This document shows positions 1 to 7,339 of a stretch of DNA of 11,320 bases, one piece after another. The stretch comes from Actinomycetota bacterium. Lineage in GTDB: Bacteria > Actinomycetota > Actinomycetes > Nanopelagicales > Nanopelagicaceae. The notes under the pieces are model-generated. The model ran no database searches and was not told the origin of the DNA. It saw only the letters and a program-made list of their open reading frames with translations. The translations under genes and the position numbers were made by a program. Location of the stretch: assembly GCA_009705235.1 (NCBI GenBank), contig WLCR01000020.1, positions 1 through 11,320 of the forward strand, in the 5' to 3' direction. Positions within the stretch are counted from its first letter, which is position 1, and each line of letters begins with the position of its first letter.

Positions 1-605
1 CACATTACGCACTTGAAGGATCAGTTGCTGTTACTGGCTCAGCTATCCAGTGGCTTAGGGATCAATTGGGAATTATTTCAAATGCTGCAGAAACTGAAGA
101 ATTGGCATCGTCTGTTGCAGATACTGCGGGCGTTTATTTCGTCCCTGCCTTTTCTGGTTTGTTTGCTCCGTACTGGCGCAGTGATGCACGTGGAGTTATT
201 GTTGGATTAACTCGCGCCGCAACTAAGGCACACCTTGCTCGCGCAGCCCTTGAGGCTATTTGCTACCAAACACGCGATGTGATGGATGCAATGGTTGCCG
301 ATAGTGGCGTGCCGATGAAGGAAATGCGTGTTGATGGAGGAATCACTGCAAACTCATTCTGCATGCAAATGCAGGCAGATGTTATGGGAATCGATATCAC
401 TCGTCCATTAATCGGTGAAACAACAGCTCTAGGTGCAGCATACGCTGCAGGTTTAGCCGTTGGTTTTTGGTCATCAACAGATGAAGTTCGAAAGCAATGG
501 CAACAATCTCGTCGTTGGAATTCAACAAGCACTGCAGAACAAAGAGCTAATGGTTATTCAGGATGGAAGAAAGCAGTAGAGCGAACCTTGAATTGGGTTG
601 ATTAA
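1..605 (+). CDS. glpK: Glycerol kinase, C-terminal part (5' end outside window)
   Basis: Glycerol kinase phosphorylates glycerol to glycerol-3-phosphate with ATP in the cytoplasm. The gene runs in from the left edge. The reading frame has its first whole codon at position 3 and stops with TAA at 603-605, leaving about 200 residues, roughly the last two fifths of a ~500-residue enzyme. The visible part is the second FGGY-kinase domain. It has an [18 protein letters not shown] stretch at the edge, then [32 protein letters not shown], the FGGY signature [29 protein letters not shown] and a [12 protein letters not shown] tail. These match GlpK closely rather than xylulokinase or other FGGY sugar kinases. 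The ATG at 66 is internal, because coding similarity continues upstream of it. The gene converges on the alpha-galactosidase gene and the two stop codons interlock, so no terminator fits between them. Confidence 0.95.
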   Translation, partial: HYALEGSVAVTGSAIQWLRDQLGIISNAAETEELASSVADTAGVYFVPAFSGLFAPYWRSDARGVIVGLTRAATKAHLARAALEAICYQTRDVMDAMVADSGVPMKEMRVDGGITANSFCMQMQADVMGIDITRPLIGETTALGAAYAAGLAVGFWSSTDEVRKQWQQSRRWNSTSTAEQRANGYSGWKKAVERTLNWVD

Positions 606-2704
606 GCTTTACTAATTTCGATCAAGAAGGCGTTGGCTGGAGCAAGAATTGGTGCTGTTACCCCGATTGCAGAGAGCGCTGATCCTGACAGTGTTATTCC
701 TGCCATCCATTCAGGTGGAGTAATCAACATAAATCGTGGCTTGCCTGCTGGAAACACTGCTTTGATTACATAGTTTGTTGATTCATCAAGACTAGGAAAT
801 TTCAATGGTGATGGATGAATAGAAACAGTTGGATTTAACTGCACATAAGCAAAAATTGCTCGGGAGGCATCGTGTGCCACAACGCCATGTAAATAGGCAT
901 GTGGTTCTGGATAATCAACACGAACCATTTTCCCTGAATGCAATAGAGCACGATTATTCTTGTAGTACTGCGCCCATGTTGCTAAATGCTTTCGCTCTTC
1001 TGGTGTAGCTTCTGTGATATCCCATTCAATACCTGCGTGACCAAATAGTGCTGTTGTTGCACGCATGGAAAGTTCTAGTGTGCGACCGGTCTGGTGCCCA
1101 TGCGTGGGTCCAATATGTGTTCCGAGAAGTTCAGGTGCAATGACCTGAGCAGTCCATCGTTGAATAGTTTGGCGTTCAAGTGCATCATTGTTATCACTAG
1201 TCCAGAACCGATCAACTAGATCAATTACTCCCAAGTCAATCCGTGCTCCACCTGAAGCACAAGATTCAATTTCAAGCCCAGTGTGACGCTTTTTGAGCTC
1301 TGCAAATAAACGATAAATTGCTTGTGTTTGGCGGCGAACACCAGCAGCACCAAGGTGGCCCGCATCAACTAACACACGGTTGTGATCCCATTTAATGTAG
1401 GCAATGTTGTGGTCAGCAAGAACAGCAGAGGTTTGCTCAAGTACATGATTGAACGCACCTTCGTGACCAATATCTAGAACTAACTGGTGGCGCCACAGTG
1501 GAGGAACGCGATCTGCTTCATGCAAAATCCATTCAGGATGGGCGCGATACAAATCTGAATCTGGGTTAACCATTTCGCCTTCAAACCACAGGCCAAATTC
1601 AATTCCTTTATCGTTTATGTACTCAATGATTGGTGACAAACCATTAGGCCAGACCGCAGGATCAATTACCCAATCGCCCAAGCCGGCGCGATCATTACGT
1701 CTGGAATGAAACCAGCCATCATCTAGAACTACACGCTCGATACCTACTTCGGCAGCAACATCAACTAACGCCTTGATCTTTTCTTCGTTGTGATCAAAAT
1801 ACAAAGCTTCCCACATGTTTAAAGTTAATGGGCGAGGTCGCTGTGGATGAATATCACGTGCTCGAAGGTAAGAATGATAAGCAGCACTTACCCCATCTAA
1901 ACCCTGCGCTGAAAAAACAGAAACTAGTGCCGGGGCTTCGTAACTTTGACCCGAAGACAATATCAATTCGCCAGGTAACAATAATTCTCCGGCACCGATT
2001 GATTGTGAACCATCAAATAGTTTTTCAACTAAATAATGTGAGTTACCGCTCCAGGCAATACTTGTCGCCCAAGCATTTCCTGATTGGAAAGATGTTTGTT
2101 CTGTTAATGCAATATCTGCAATAGAAAAATTATGTCCGCTGCGACCTTCGCGGGATTCTCGCACCCATGTACCCGTGGCGATCTCTTTGCGTTGTGGGTT
2201 ACGTTCGTTTGACCAACGACCGGCAAAATCTAAAGTTTGTGTGGCTTCCTTGGGCAGAGGCAACCAATGGATAAACTCGTTAAGACAATATTCGGAATCA
2301 GCCAGATTCTTAACAGTTGCTCTTTGGAATAAGACACCGTATTGATCTAGATCAAAAGCAACAACGACTTCTAGCTCTGCATGAAAATCTCGCAATGTAA
2401 CCGCTACATGGTTTCCTTGATGATGAAAATCTGTTACCTCAAACTTAGTTGACCAAGCTTTTCCATTTCTGTGTCCAGAAAGGGTTGGACGTCCCAAAAA
2501 GCCGCGTGAACTTTCGCGCATAAATCCGGGAAATTGTGGCTGATCCCAAGAGCTATTTGCAATCGATGGACGAATCGCAGTTTGCACAGATGCAAGATCA
2601 CCATGAACAGGTGCTCCCCAGTGTTGGATTACAAGGGCCCCATCCACTACTTCAAGCAGAAGTGATGACGATGTCGCGCTCAATAGTGCAGATTGCTTAC
2701 TCAC
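602..2704 (-). CDS. GH36 alpha-galactosidase, cytoplasmic
   Basis: This 700-residue enzyme should hydrolyse terminal alpha-1,6-galactosyl residues (melibiose, raffinose-type sugars) by the retaining mechanism of glycoside hydrolase family 36. Residues about 1-290 form the N-terminal beta-sandwich, 295-590 the TIM barrel and the rest a C-terminal beta domain. Visible barrel motifs are [10 protein letters not shown] (295-304), VVLDDGWF (325-332), [15 protein letters not shown] (371-385), YIKWDHNR with the expected nucleophile Asp440, SCASGG (481-486), and WTSDNNDA with the expected acid/base Asp504. Length is normal for the bacterial family. There is no signal peptide or membrane segment, so the substrate must be imported first. 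The start is GTG at 2704; the next in-frame Met is residue 62, too late for the domain. No Shine-Dalgarno sequence precedes the GTG, and a TACTCT -10-like box lies 6 bases upstream, which suggests a leaderless mRNA. The gene is divergent from galTEK, which consumes its product. Confidence 0.95.
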   Translation of the reverse strand: MSKQSALLSATSSSLLLEVVDGALVIQHWGAPVHGDLASVQTAIRPSIANSSWDQPQFPGFMRESSRGFLGRPTLSGHRNGKAWSTKFEVTDFHHQGNHVAVTLRDFHAELEVVVAFDLDQYGVLFQRATVKNLADSEYCLNEFIHWLPLPKEATQTLDFAGRWSNERNPQRKEIATGTWVRESREGRSGHNFSIADIALTEQTSFQSGNAWATSIAWSGNSHYLVEKLFDGSQSIGAGELLLPGELILSSGQSYEAPALVSVFSAQGLDGVSAAYHSYLRARDIHPQRPRPLTLNMWEALYFDHNEEKIKALVDVAAEVGIERVVLDDGWFHSRRNDRAGLGDWVIDPAVWPNGLSPIIEYINDKGIEFGLWFEGEMVNPDSDLYRAHPEWILHEADRVPPLWRHQLVLDIGHEGAFNHVLEQTSAVLADHNIAYIKWDHNRVLVDAGHLGAAGVRRQTQAIYRLFAELKKRHTGLEIESCASGGARIDLGVIDLVDRFWTSDNNDALERQTIQRWTAQVIAPELLGTHIGPTHGHQTGRTLELSMRATTALFGHAGIEWDITEATPEERKHLATWAQYYKNNRALLHSGKMVRVDYPEPHAYLHGVVAHDASRAIFAYVQLNPTVSIHPSPLKFPSLDESTNYVIKAVFPAGKPRFMLITPPEWMAGITLSGSALSAIGVTAPILAPANAFLIEISKA

Positions 2705-2738
2705 AACTGTAGAGTAACGACACTATGGTCGAGAGTAA
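2697..2738. repeat. Repeated GAGTAA/TTACTC hexamers around the divergent promoter
   Basis: TTACTC at 2697-2702 and GAGTAA at 2712-2717 form a perfect inverted repeat with a 9-base spacer. A second copy of AGAGTAA at 2732-2738 repeats 2711-2717 exactly, 21 bases (about two helical turns) downstream. The copies sit on both sides of, and overlap, the candidate shared -10 box, where a repressor operator for galactose genes could be expected. The motif is short and may be chance. No GalR/LacI-type palindrome is seen. Confidence 0.3.
2710..2716. promoter_or_regulatory. Candidate shared -10 element of a divergent promoter
   Basis: The heptamer TAGAGTA lies in the 20-base gap between the alpha-galactosidase GTG (2704, minus) and the galT ATG (2725, plus). 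Read rightward it gives TAGAGT (2710-2715), ending 9 bases before the ATG. Read leftward it gives TACTCT (2716-2711), ending 6 bases before the GTG. Both fit the TANNNT -10 consensus at distances that would make the mRNAs leaderless or nearly so. A weak minus-strand -35-like TTTACT lies at 2739-2734 with a 17-base spacer. No good plus-strand -35 is seen. This is inference from sequence only. Confidence 0.5.
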
Positions 2739-3837
2739 AAAACTAAAAGCGGGCGTCATCAGAAATGATCGCCACATGGCCGATGGTCGAACTATTAGGT
2801 ACTACGACACCTCCGGCCAAGCGCGAATTGTTGAAGATGCCAGGCCACAAGAAGAGCAACCAGGAATAGGTGAACTTCGCCTCGATCCATTGGTCAATGA
2901 ATGGGTTGCAATGGCGGCTCATCGACAAGGACGAATCTTCTTGCCGCCAAAAGAGCTGTGCCCTTTGTGTCCCACAACAGGTGATTTGCTTACTGAAATC
3001 CCTGAATCAGATTTTGAGGTCGTTGTTTTTGATAATCGTTCCCCATCATTTCGCCCACCAGTTGGCGATTGGGCGCTTCCGGACATGGTTGGCCCAGATA
3101 CTGATTTGGGAACAGCTGCCGGCAAGTGTGAAGTTATTTGTTTTACGGCAGAACATGGAAATGCTTTTAAGGATCTGACCCCGCAACGTGTTCGGACATT
3201 GCTTGAAGCGTGGATTGATCGCACATCAGAGTTATCTCAAGAAAGCTTCATCGAGCACATCGCACCTTTTGAAAATCGCGGAGAAGAAATTGGTGTGACT
3301 CTGTCTCATCCACACGGGCAGATTTATGCTTATTCATTTATCCCTCCGCGTGTCGAAAAGATGCTTGCAGCAGCCAACAGATACAAGGAACAAACTGGCA
3401 AGGTTTTATTCGATGAGGTTGTTGCCCGTGAGATTAGGGACAACGAGCGCATCGTTGCTAAGAATGATCGTTGGATCGCATTTGTTCCATACGCTGCACG
3501 ATACCCATTTGAGATTCACGTTGCTCCATTAAACCCTGTTGCGGATCTAACTGGGTTAACGAACGCAGACCGGGAAGCATTTCCAGAAATTGCACTAGAA
3601 GTCACTCGCAGACTTGATGGTGTCTTTGGAATTGAGATGGCGTATATCGCCGCGTGGCATCAAGCACCTGTGCGAGCTGGCCGCGATGTCCTTCGTCTGC
3701 ACTGGCAAATTACCAGTGTGCGACGTGCGCCTGGAAAATTGAAGTACCTGGCTGGTTCTGAATCTGCAATGGGTGCATTCATCATGGACATGCGTCCAGA
3801 ACAATCTGCGGCGCAGTTGCGGGAAGTAGTTTTGTAA
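2725..3837 (+). CDS. galT: Galactose-1-phosphate uridylyltransferase
   Basis: GalT swaps uridylyl between UDP-glucose and galactose-1-phosphate, giving UDP-galactose and glucose-1-phosphate, the second Leloir step. The 370-residue product has CPLC (Cys79, Cys82), expected to bind zinc as in the E. coli enzyme. It also has FENRGEEIG (182-190) and the HIT-superfamily active-site motif HPHGQ, where His195 is a likely metal ligand and His197 the likely uridylylated nucleophile. A later LRLHWQITS (323-331) belongs to the C-terminal half. The length is in the normal range for GalT. The ATG at 2725 is 20 bases from the divergent alpha-galactosidase start and lacks a clear Shine-Dalgarno. A later ATG (residue 18, at 2776) would cut into the typical MADGR-type N-terminal segment and is less likely. 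The gene is first in a galT-galE-galK operon; its TAA overlaps the galE ATG by one base, so translational coupling is likely. Confidence 0.95.
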   Translation: MVESKKLKAGVIRNDRHMADGRTIRYYDTSGQARIVEDARPQEEQPGIGELRLDPLVNEWVAMAAHRQGRIFLPPKELCPLCPTTGDLLTEIPESDFEVVVFDNRSPSFRPPVGDWALPDMVGPDTDLGTAAGKCEVICFTAEHGNAFKDLTPQRVRTLLEAWIDRTSELSQESFIEHIAPFENRGEEIGVTLSHPHGQIYAYSFIPPRVEKMLAAANRYKEQTGKVLFDEVVAREIRDNERIVAKNDRWIAFVPYAARYPFEIHVAPLNPVADLTGLTNADREAFPEIALEVTRRLDGVFGIEMAYIAAWHQAPVRAGRDVLRLHWQITSVRRAPGKLKYLAGSESAMGAFIMDMRPEQSAAQLREVVL

Positions 3838-4790
3838 TGCGTGTTTTAGTAACAGGTGGAACCGGATATATCGGTTCTACCGCCGTTGAAATATTGCTAT
3901 CACGGGGTATTGAAATCTCGATTTTAGATGATTGCAGCACAGGTCATGCAGATACTGTCCCTGCCGGAGTGCGTTTTGTTGAAGGTTCACTACTCAATAG
4001 CGCTCAGGTCGCTAAAGCTCTAATGCAGTGTGATGCCGTAATGCACTTTGCGGGCAAATCGTTAGTTGGAGAATCTGTTGAAAAACCTGATCTCTATCAT
4101 TCGGTCAACGTTAATGGCACCCGCAACCTGTTAGATGAAATGCGTAAACAATCAATCAATAAAATTGTTTTCTCATCATCTGCCGCGACCTATGGAGAGC
4201 CAAAAGTTGTTCCAATTCTTGAAACTTCCGAAACTATTCCTACTAATCCATATGGTGCTACAAAACTAGCTATTGATCACATGATCACAGCCGAAGCTGC
4301 AGCACACGGGATCTCTGCTGCATCTCTGCGTTATTTCAATGTTGCAGGCGCGCTTAAGGCAGATCGTGGATGGTTGGCGGAGCGGCACAACCCTGAAACA
4401 CATTTAATTCCTAATGTTTTGCGCAGCACGACAGAAAATCCTGTAAAAATATTTGGTACAGATTGGCCGACAGAAGATGGAACCTGCATCCGCGACTATG
4501 TGCATGTCATCGATTTGATTGATGCACATCTAAAAGCACTTGATTCATTGGGCAATGCTGGACATCAGATATATAACTTGGGCAGTGGTTCTGGGTACTC
4601 AGTGCGCCAGGTTGTTGCAGCGGCTAGTGCTGCTATAGGTCACCAGATTCCATTTCTTGATTCTCCACGCCGCGCGGGTGATCCTGCGATTCTGATTGCA
4701 GATATTACTAAAGCACAATCACAACTCGGTTGGGAACCAACCAGAGATTTGAATGTAATGGTTTCAGACACTTTGAAATCTATGGCGTAG
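3837..4790 (+). CDS. galE: UDP-glucose 4-epimerase
   Basis: GalE interconverts UDP-galactose and UDP-glucose using bound NAD, regenerating the cosubstrate for GalT and also supplying UDP-galactose for polysaccharides. The 317-residue product is an extended short-chain dehydrogenase/reductase. It has the Rossmann glycine motif GGTGYIGS (7-14), an acidic pair after strand 2 (ILDD, 29-32), MHFAGKSLVGESV (69-81), the SSSAATYG catalytic serine region (113-120), the YxxxK pair Tyr139/Lys143 in NPYGATK, LRYFNVAGA (164-172) and the RDYVHVIDL segment (219-227). These together point to GalE rather than a generic sugar epimerase. The start ATG overlaps the galT stop as TAATG. A modest Shine-Dalgarno-like GGGAAG lies at 3821-3826, ten bases before the ATG. 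The stop is only two bases before the galK ATG, which fits one polycistronic mRNA. Confidence 0.95.
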   Translation: MRVLVTGGTGYIGSTAVEILLSRGIEISILDDCSTGHADTVPAGVRFVEGSLLNSAQVAKALMQCDAVMHFAGKSLVGESVEKPDLYHSVNVNGTRNLLDEMRKQSINKIVFSSSAATYGEPKVVPILETSETIPTNPYGATKLAIDHMITAEAAAHGISAASLRYFNVAGALKADRGWLAERHNPETHLIPNVLRSTTENPVKIFGTDWPTEDGTCIRDYVHVIDLIDAHLKALDSLGNAGHQIYNLGSGSGYSVRQVVAAASAAIGHQIPFLDSPRRAGDPAILIADITKAQSQLGWEPTRDLNVMVSDTLKSMA

Positions 4791-4792
4791 CC

Positions 4793-5929
4793 ATGAGCGC
4801 AATTGAAGAGAAATTTCTTAAAACTTTTGGAGAAGAACCGGATTTAGTTGCAGCGGCTCCTGGTCGCGTTAATTTAATTGGCGAACACATTGATTACAGC
4901 GAAGGATTTGTTCTTCCCTTTGCCATCAAAGATAGAACTTTGGCCGCTGTCCGAAAGCGAGGTGACTCCTCCGTTCGAATTGCATCTGCACAGCGTCGTA
5001 ACAAAATAGTCACTGTTGACATCGCAGATGTTAAGCCAGGACTAAAGGGTGAGTGGGAGCGATACGCACTAGGCGTGCTTTGGTCTATGGGAGTCACTAG
5101 CGGAGTCGACATAATGATCGATGGACATGTTCCACTTGGTGCGGGCTTGTCATCATCTGCAGCTCTGGAATGTTCTGTGGCAACTGCAATGAATCACTTG
5201 TTTGATATGGGATTTAACCTTGAAGAACTTGCACGCTTGACACAAAAAGCTGAAAATCAATATGTCGGAGTCCCCTGCGGCATCATGGATCAATCTGTAT
5301 CTCTCATGGCAACTCAAGGATTCGCACTTTTACTTGACTGTCGTGATCTTTCAACTCGCAATATTCCATTTGATGTAGCATCACACGGATTAGAGCTATT
5401 GATAATCGATACTCAGGCACACCATGCTTTGACCGATGGCGGTTACGCAGAACGTCGGGCTTCGTGTGAATCAGTTGCAGCTAAATTAAGGGTTAAATCA
5501 ATGCGTGAATTAACGATGACGGATTTAGATGCAGCTCGAGATCAGATAACACATACCGAATACATCAGAGCACGCCATGCGGTCGGTGAAGTAAAACGTG
5601 TTCTAGATTGCGTGGATGCATTAAGTATTGCTGATTTTGCAAAGGTAGGAGAATTGATTAACCAGTCCCATGTATCTCTGCGCGATGATTACACCGTTTC
5701 TTGTCCCGAATTAGATACAGCAGTTGAAGCGTCTCTGGCTGCAGGAGCAATGGGATCACGAATGGTTGGTGGTGGTTTTGGTGGTAGTGCGATCGCTCTA
5801 ATTAAGGCTTCACAGACCGCACAAACTATTCACGCCGTTGAAAACGCATTTGCTTATAAGAAATTTAAGGCTCCACGCTTCTTTACTTCATTACCAAGCC
5901 AAGGCGCAGAAATACTTTCTAGACGCTAG
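4793..5929 (+). CDS. galK: Galactokinase
   Basis: GalK phosphorylates alpha-D-galactose at O1 with ATP, the first committed Leloir step. The 378-residue product is a GHMP kinase. It has the galactokinase signature PGRVNLIGEHIDYSEGF (23-39, with Arg25, Glu31 and Asp34), the phosphate loop PLGAGLSSSAALE (114-126), CGIMDQ (162-167, Asp166 the expected catalytic base) and the C-terminal GGGFGGS (326-332). Length is normal for the family. I chose the ATG at 4793, two bases after the galE stop, because it yields a normal N terminus just ahead of the signature. An in-frame ATG at 4730 would add 21 residues encoded inside galE that do not look like GalK. No strong ribosome site is visible, so translation is probably coupled to galE. 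No mutarotase (galM) follows; the operon ends here, against a gene on the other strand. Confidence 0.96.
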   Translation: MSAIEEKFLKTFGEEPDLVAAAPGRVNLIGEHIDYSEGFVLPFAIKDRTLAAVRKRGDSSVRIASAQRRNKIVTVDIADVKPGLKGEWERYALGVLWSMGVTSGVDIMIDGHVPLGAGLSSSAALECSVATAMNHLFDMGFNLEELARLTQKAENQYVGVPCGIMDQSVSLMATQGFALLLDCRDLSTRNIPFDVASHGLELLIIDTQAHHALTDGGYAERRASCESVAAKLRVKSMRELTMTDLDAARDQITHTEYIRARHAVGEVKRVLDCVDALSIADFAKVGELINQSHVSLRDDYTVSCPELDTAVEASLAAGAMGSRMVGGGFGGSAIALIKASQTAQTIHAVENAFAYKKFKAPRFFTSLPSQGAEILSRR

Positions 5930-5941
5930 TTTTGATCAAAA
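5930..5941. repeat. Perfect 12-bp palindrome between galK and the ACT gene
   Basis: TTTTGATCAAAA is its own reverse complement and fills most of the 15-base gap between the galK stop (5929) and the stop of the convergent ACT gene (5945). With four central bases as loop it could form only a 4-bp A/T stem, so it is a poor terminator. It is the only symmetric element available for ending either transcript. Confidence 0.45.
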
Positions 5942-5944
5942 GGT

Positions 5945-6181
5945 TTACAGCGGGACGATTGATAAAACTTCTACCCCGCCTATTGCTCCCAAAACATTCA
6001 GCAGATCTGTTGGGTCGCTTCCTGGAATTGCAACAGTGATGTCGTCATAACCCTTGCCATCTTCGGACTTAACAACTGCGAGCGCTCGGATGTCTCCACC
6101 TGCTGCACCAATTGCGGATGCAAGTAAACCTAATGAACCGGGTCTATCTGGAATCGCTACGTTAAGTTGAAATAGTGCCAT
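5945..6181 (-). CDS. Small stand-alone ACT-domain protein
   Basis: The 78-residue product consists almost wholly of one ACT domain, a ligand-binding beta-alpha-beta fold that usually senses amino acids. The characteristic first loop and helix are seen in VAIPDRPGSLGLLASAIGAAGGDI (8-31), where the PDRPGSL turn normally forms the ligand pocket at a dimer interface. A second half (DDITVAIPG, then VLSIVPL) completes the fold. No catalytic or DNA-binding domain is attached, so it may act as a separate regulatory subunit; its partner and ligand are unknown. From memory, actinobacterial relatives are often near 200 residues, so this may be a reduced form. The ATG at 6181 lies inside a long inverted repeat, with a TATTGT box 6 bases upstream and no Shine-Dalgarno. 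The gene follows the protease gene on the same strand after 39 bases and converges on galK. Confidence 0.8.
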   Translation of the reverse strand: MALFQLNVAIPDRPGSLGLLASAIGAAGGDIRALAVVKSEDGKGYDDITVAIPGSDPTDLLNVLGAIGGVEVLSIVPL

Positions 6182-6211
6182 GGGTTAACAATACCCTGAC
6201 ACTATTTCAAC
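6166..6211. repeat. Long imperfect inverted repeat spanning the ACT start codon
   Basis: Two perfect 12-base arms, GTTGAAATAGTG (6166-6177) and CACTATTTCAAC (6200-6211), flank 22 bases. Inside, CA at 6179-6180 pairs with TG at 6197-6198, and GGGT at 6182-6185 pairs with ACCC at 6193-6196. The whole could fold into an 18-bp stem with one mismatch, one bulged base and a 7-base loop. The left arm is inside the ACT coding sequence (codons 2-6) and the start codon lies in the stem. No T-run follows on either strand, so it is not a standard terminator. It could be an operator, or an RNA hairpin that hides the start codon in read-through mRNA from the protease gene. Confidence 0.7.
6188..6193 (-). 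promoter_or_regulatory. Candidate -10 box for leaderless ACT mRNA
   Basis: TATTGT on the minus strand fits TANNNT and ends 6 bases before the ATG at 6181, so transcription would start at or next to the start codon. It lies in the centre of the inverted repeat. No convincing -35 hexamer is found at 16-18 bases; a TTGAAA at 6210-6205 is too close (11 bases). Confidence 0.35.
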
Positions 6212-6220
6212 CACACGACA

Positions 6221-7327
6221 TTAATTAGATGGCGCAGAGCCTAAGGTGACGTTGAAACTCTTTGAGCCTCCGGATGGAAGTTCAACAGTTACGGTTATTG
6301 CGCTGCCCGGTGCGTATGAACGGATCTTCACAATCGCTCCAACCTGATCTGCAATCTTTACCCCATCAATAGCGGTGATTATCGATCCTGCTGGAATACC
6401 AGCCTTCTCAGCTCCTTCACCAGGGCTCAGACGCAAAATCTTTGCGCCGGTGCCTGTGTAGGTTGTATCAAAGAAGATGCCCAGAACTGGACGTGTTGAT
6501 TTACCTGTCGCAATTAGCTCATCAATAACACGTTTCGCTTCATTAATCGGAATCGAAAACCCAAGTCCAATGCTTCCACTAGTGCCACCTGATGAAAGTG
6601 TTGCGATTGCAGAGTTGACACCAATTATCCGACCTTGAGAATCCAAAAGTGCACCGCCAGAATTACCTGGATTAATCGCTGCATCAGTCTGGATTGCATT
6701 AACAAAGGACTCAGCACCAACTGTTCCTGTTGTCACTGGTCGATTCAATGCTGAAATAATCCCGCTGGTTACTGTGCTAGCAAGACCAAGTGGCGAACCA
6801 ATGGCAACAACTGATTCTCCTACACGGATGCTAGATGAATTTCCAATAGTGACTGTAGGAAGGTTGCCCTTGTTGACCTTTATCACCGCTATGTCGTAGG
6901 CAGCATCTCGACCAACTATTTGCGCGGAAATTGTGTCACCATTTAATAACTCAACCAAAATCGTTCCGGTAGTTACTGCGCTTTCAATTACATGGTTATT
7001 TGTGATGATGTAAGAAACCGCTTTATCTGATTTGTAAATAACGCCGCTTCCTGTGCCGCTACCCGCAGTTGAGGTGACCTTGATCGAAACAACTGATGGG
7101 GTAACAAGTGATGCAATGCTTTTCACATCAATTGTTGGAGCCCCCAATGTGAGTGAGGTTCTGGAAGTTGAACATCCGCTTGATTCAGCTAAGAAAATCG
7201 CTTGGGTTCTTTTATCAACACATACCTTTACACCAAGTGGTTCGGATGTAGCAGCGGTTGCAACGCCTCCGGCCAAGGTTGCACCTAACAGGAATCCTGC
7301 AATGACCTTTGTGGCAGTACTCTTCAT
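6221..7327 (-). CDS. Exported trypsin-like serine protease with PDZ domain (HtrA/DegP type)
   Basis: This is a 368-residue protease of family S1C, expected to act outside the membrane in protein quality control. Residues 1-27 form a signal peptide: a lysine near the start, a hydrophobic core VIAGFLLGATLAGGVA, and a likely cut near ATA/ATS. Residues about 30-62 hold a small segment with Cys36 and Cys52. The protease domain (about 68-275) shows the triad His112 in TNNHVI, Asp145 in YDIAVIKV and Ser223 in GNSGG, with the S1C motif QTDAAINPGNSGGAL. A PDZ domain covers about 280-362. I chose the ATG at 7327 because AAAGAGG at 7339-7333 is a good Shine-Dalgarno five bases ahead of it, and because it places the signal peptide at the very N terminus. 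In-frame ATGs at 7342 and 7354 lack such a site. There is no N-terminal anchor after cleavage, unlike membrane-bound HtrA proteins. Confidence 0.9.
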   Translation of the reverse strand: MKSTATKVIAGFLLGATLAGGVATAATSEPLGVKVCVDKRTQAIFLAESSGCSTSRTSLTLGAPTIDVKSIASLVTPSVVSIKVTSTAGSGTGSGVIYKSDKAVSYIITNNHVIESAVTTGTILVELLNGDTISAQIVGRDAAYDIAVIKVNKGNLPTVTIGNSSSIRVGESVVAIGSPLGLASTVTSGIISALNRPVTTGTVGAESFVNAIQTDAAINPGNSGGALLDSQGRIIGVNSAIATLSSGGTSGSIGLGFSIPINEAKRVIDELIATGKSTRPVLGIFFDTTYTGTGAKILRLSPGEGAEKAGIPAGSIITAIDGVKIADQVGAIVKIRSYAPGSAITVTVELPSGGSKSFNVTLGSAPSN

Positions 7328-7332
7328 CTCAA

Positions 7333-7339
7333 CCTCTTT
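7333..7339 (-). promoter_or_regulatory. Ribosome binding site that sets the protease start
   Basis: AAAGAGG on the minus strand ends 5 bases before the ATG at 7327. It overlaps codons that would follow the upstream ATG at 7342, so it argues for 7327 as the true start. Confidence 0.7.

Noticed and set aside
13..210. 65-residue plus-strand frame at the left edge
   Set aside because: It is an alternative frame of the glycerol kinase gene, leucine-rich by frame shift, with no support of its own.
1828..2124. 98-residue plus-strand frame
   Set aside because: It is antisense to the well-supported alpha-galactosidase and has no recognisable motif.
2755..2778. Later galT start at the ATG of residue 18
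   Set aside because: GalT N termini commonly have residues before the ADGR segment, and the first ATG has a plausible leaderless promoter; it cannot be fully excluded.
4730..4792. In-frame upstream ATG that would lengthen GalK by 21 residues
   Set aside because: The extension is encoded inside galE, does not resemble a GalK N terminus, and the ATG at 4793 lies two bases after the galE stop in a coupled arrangement.
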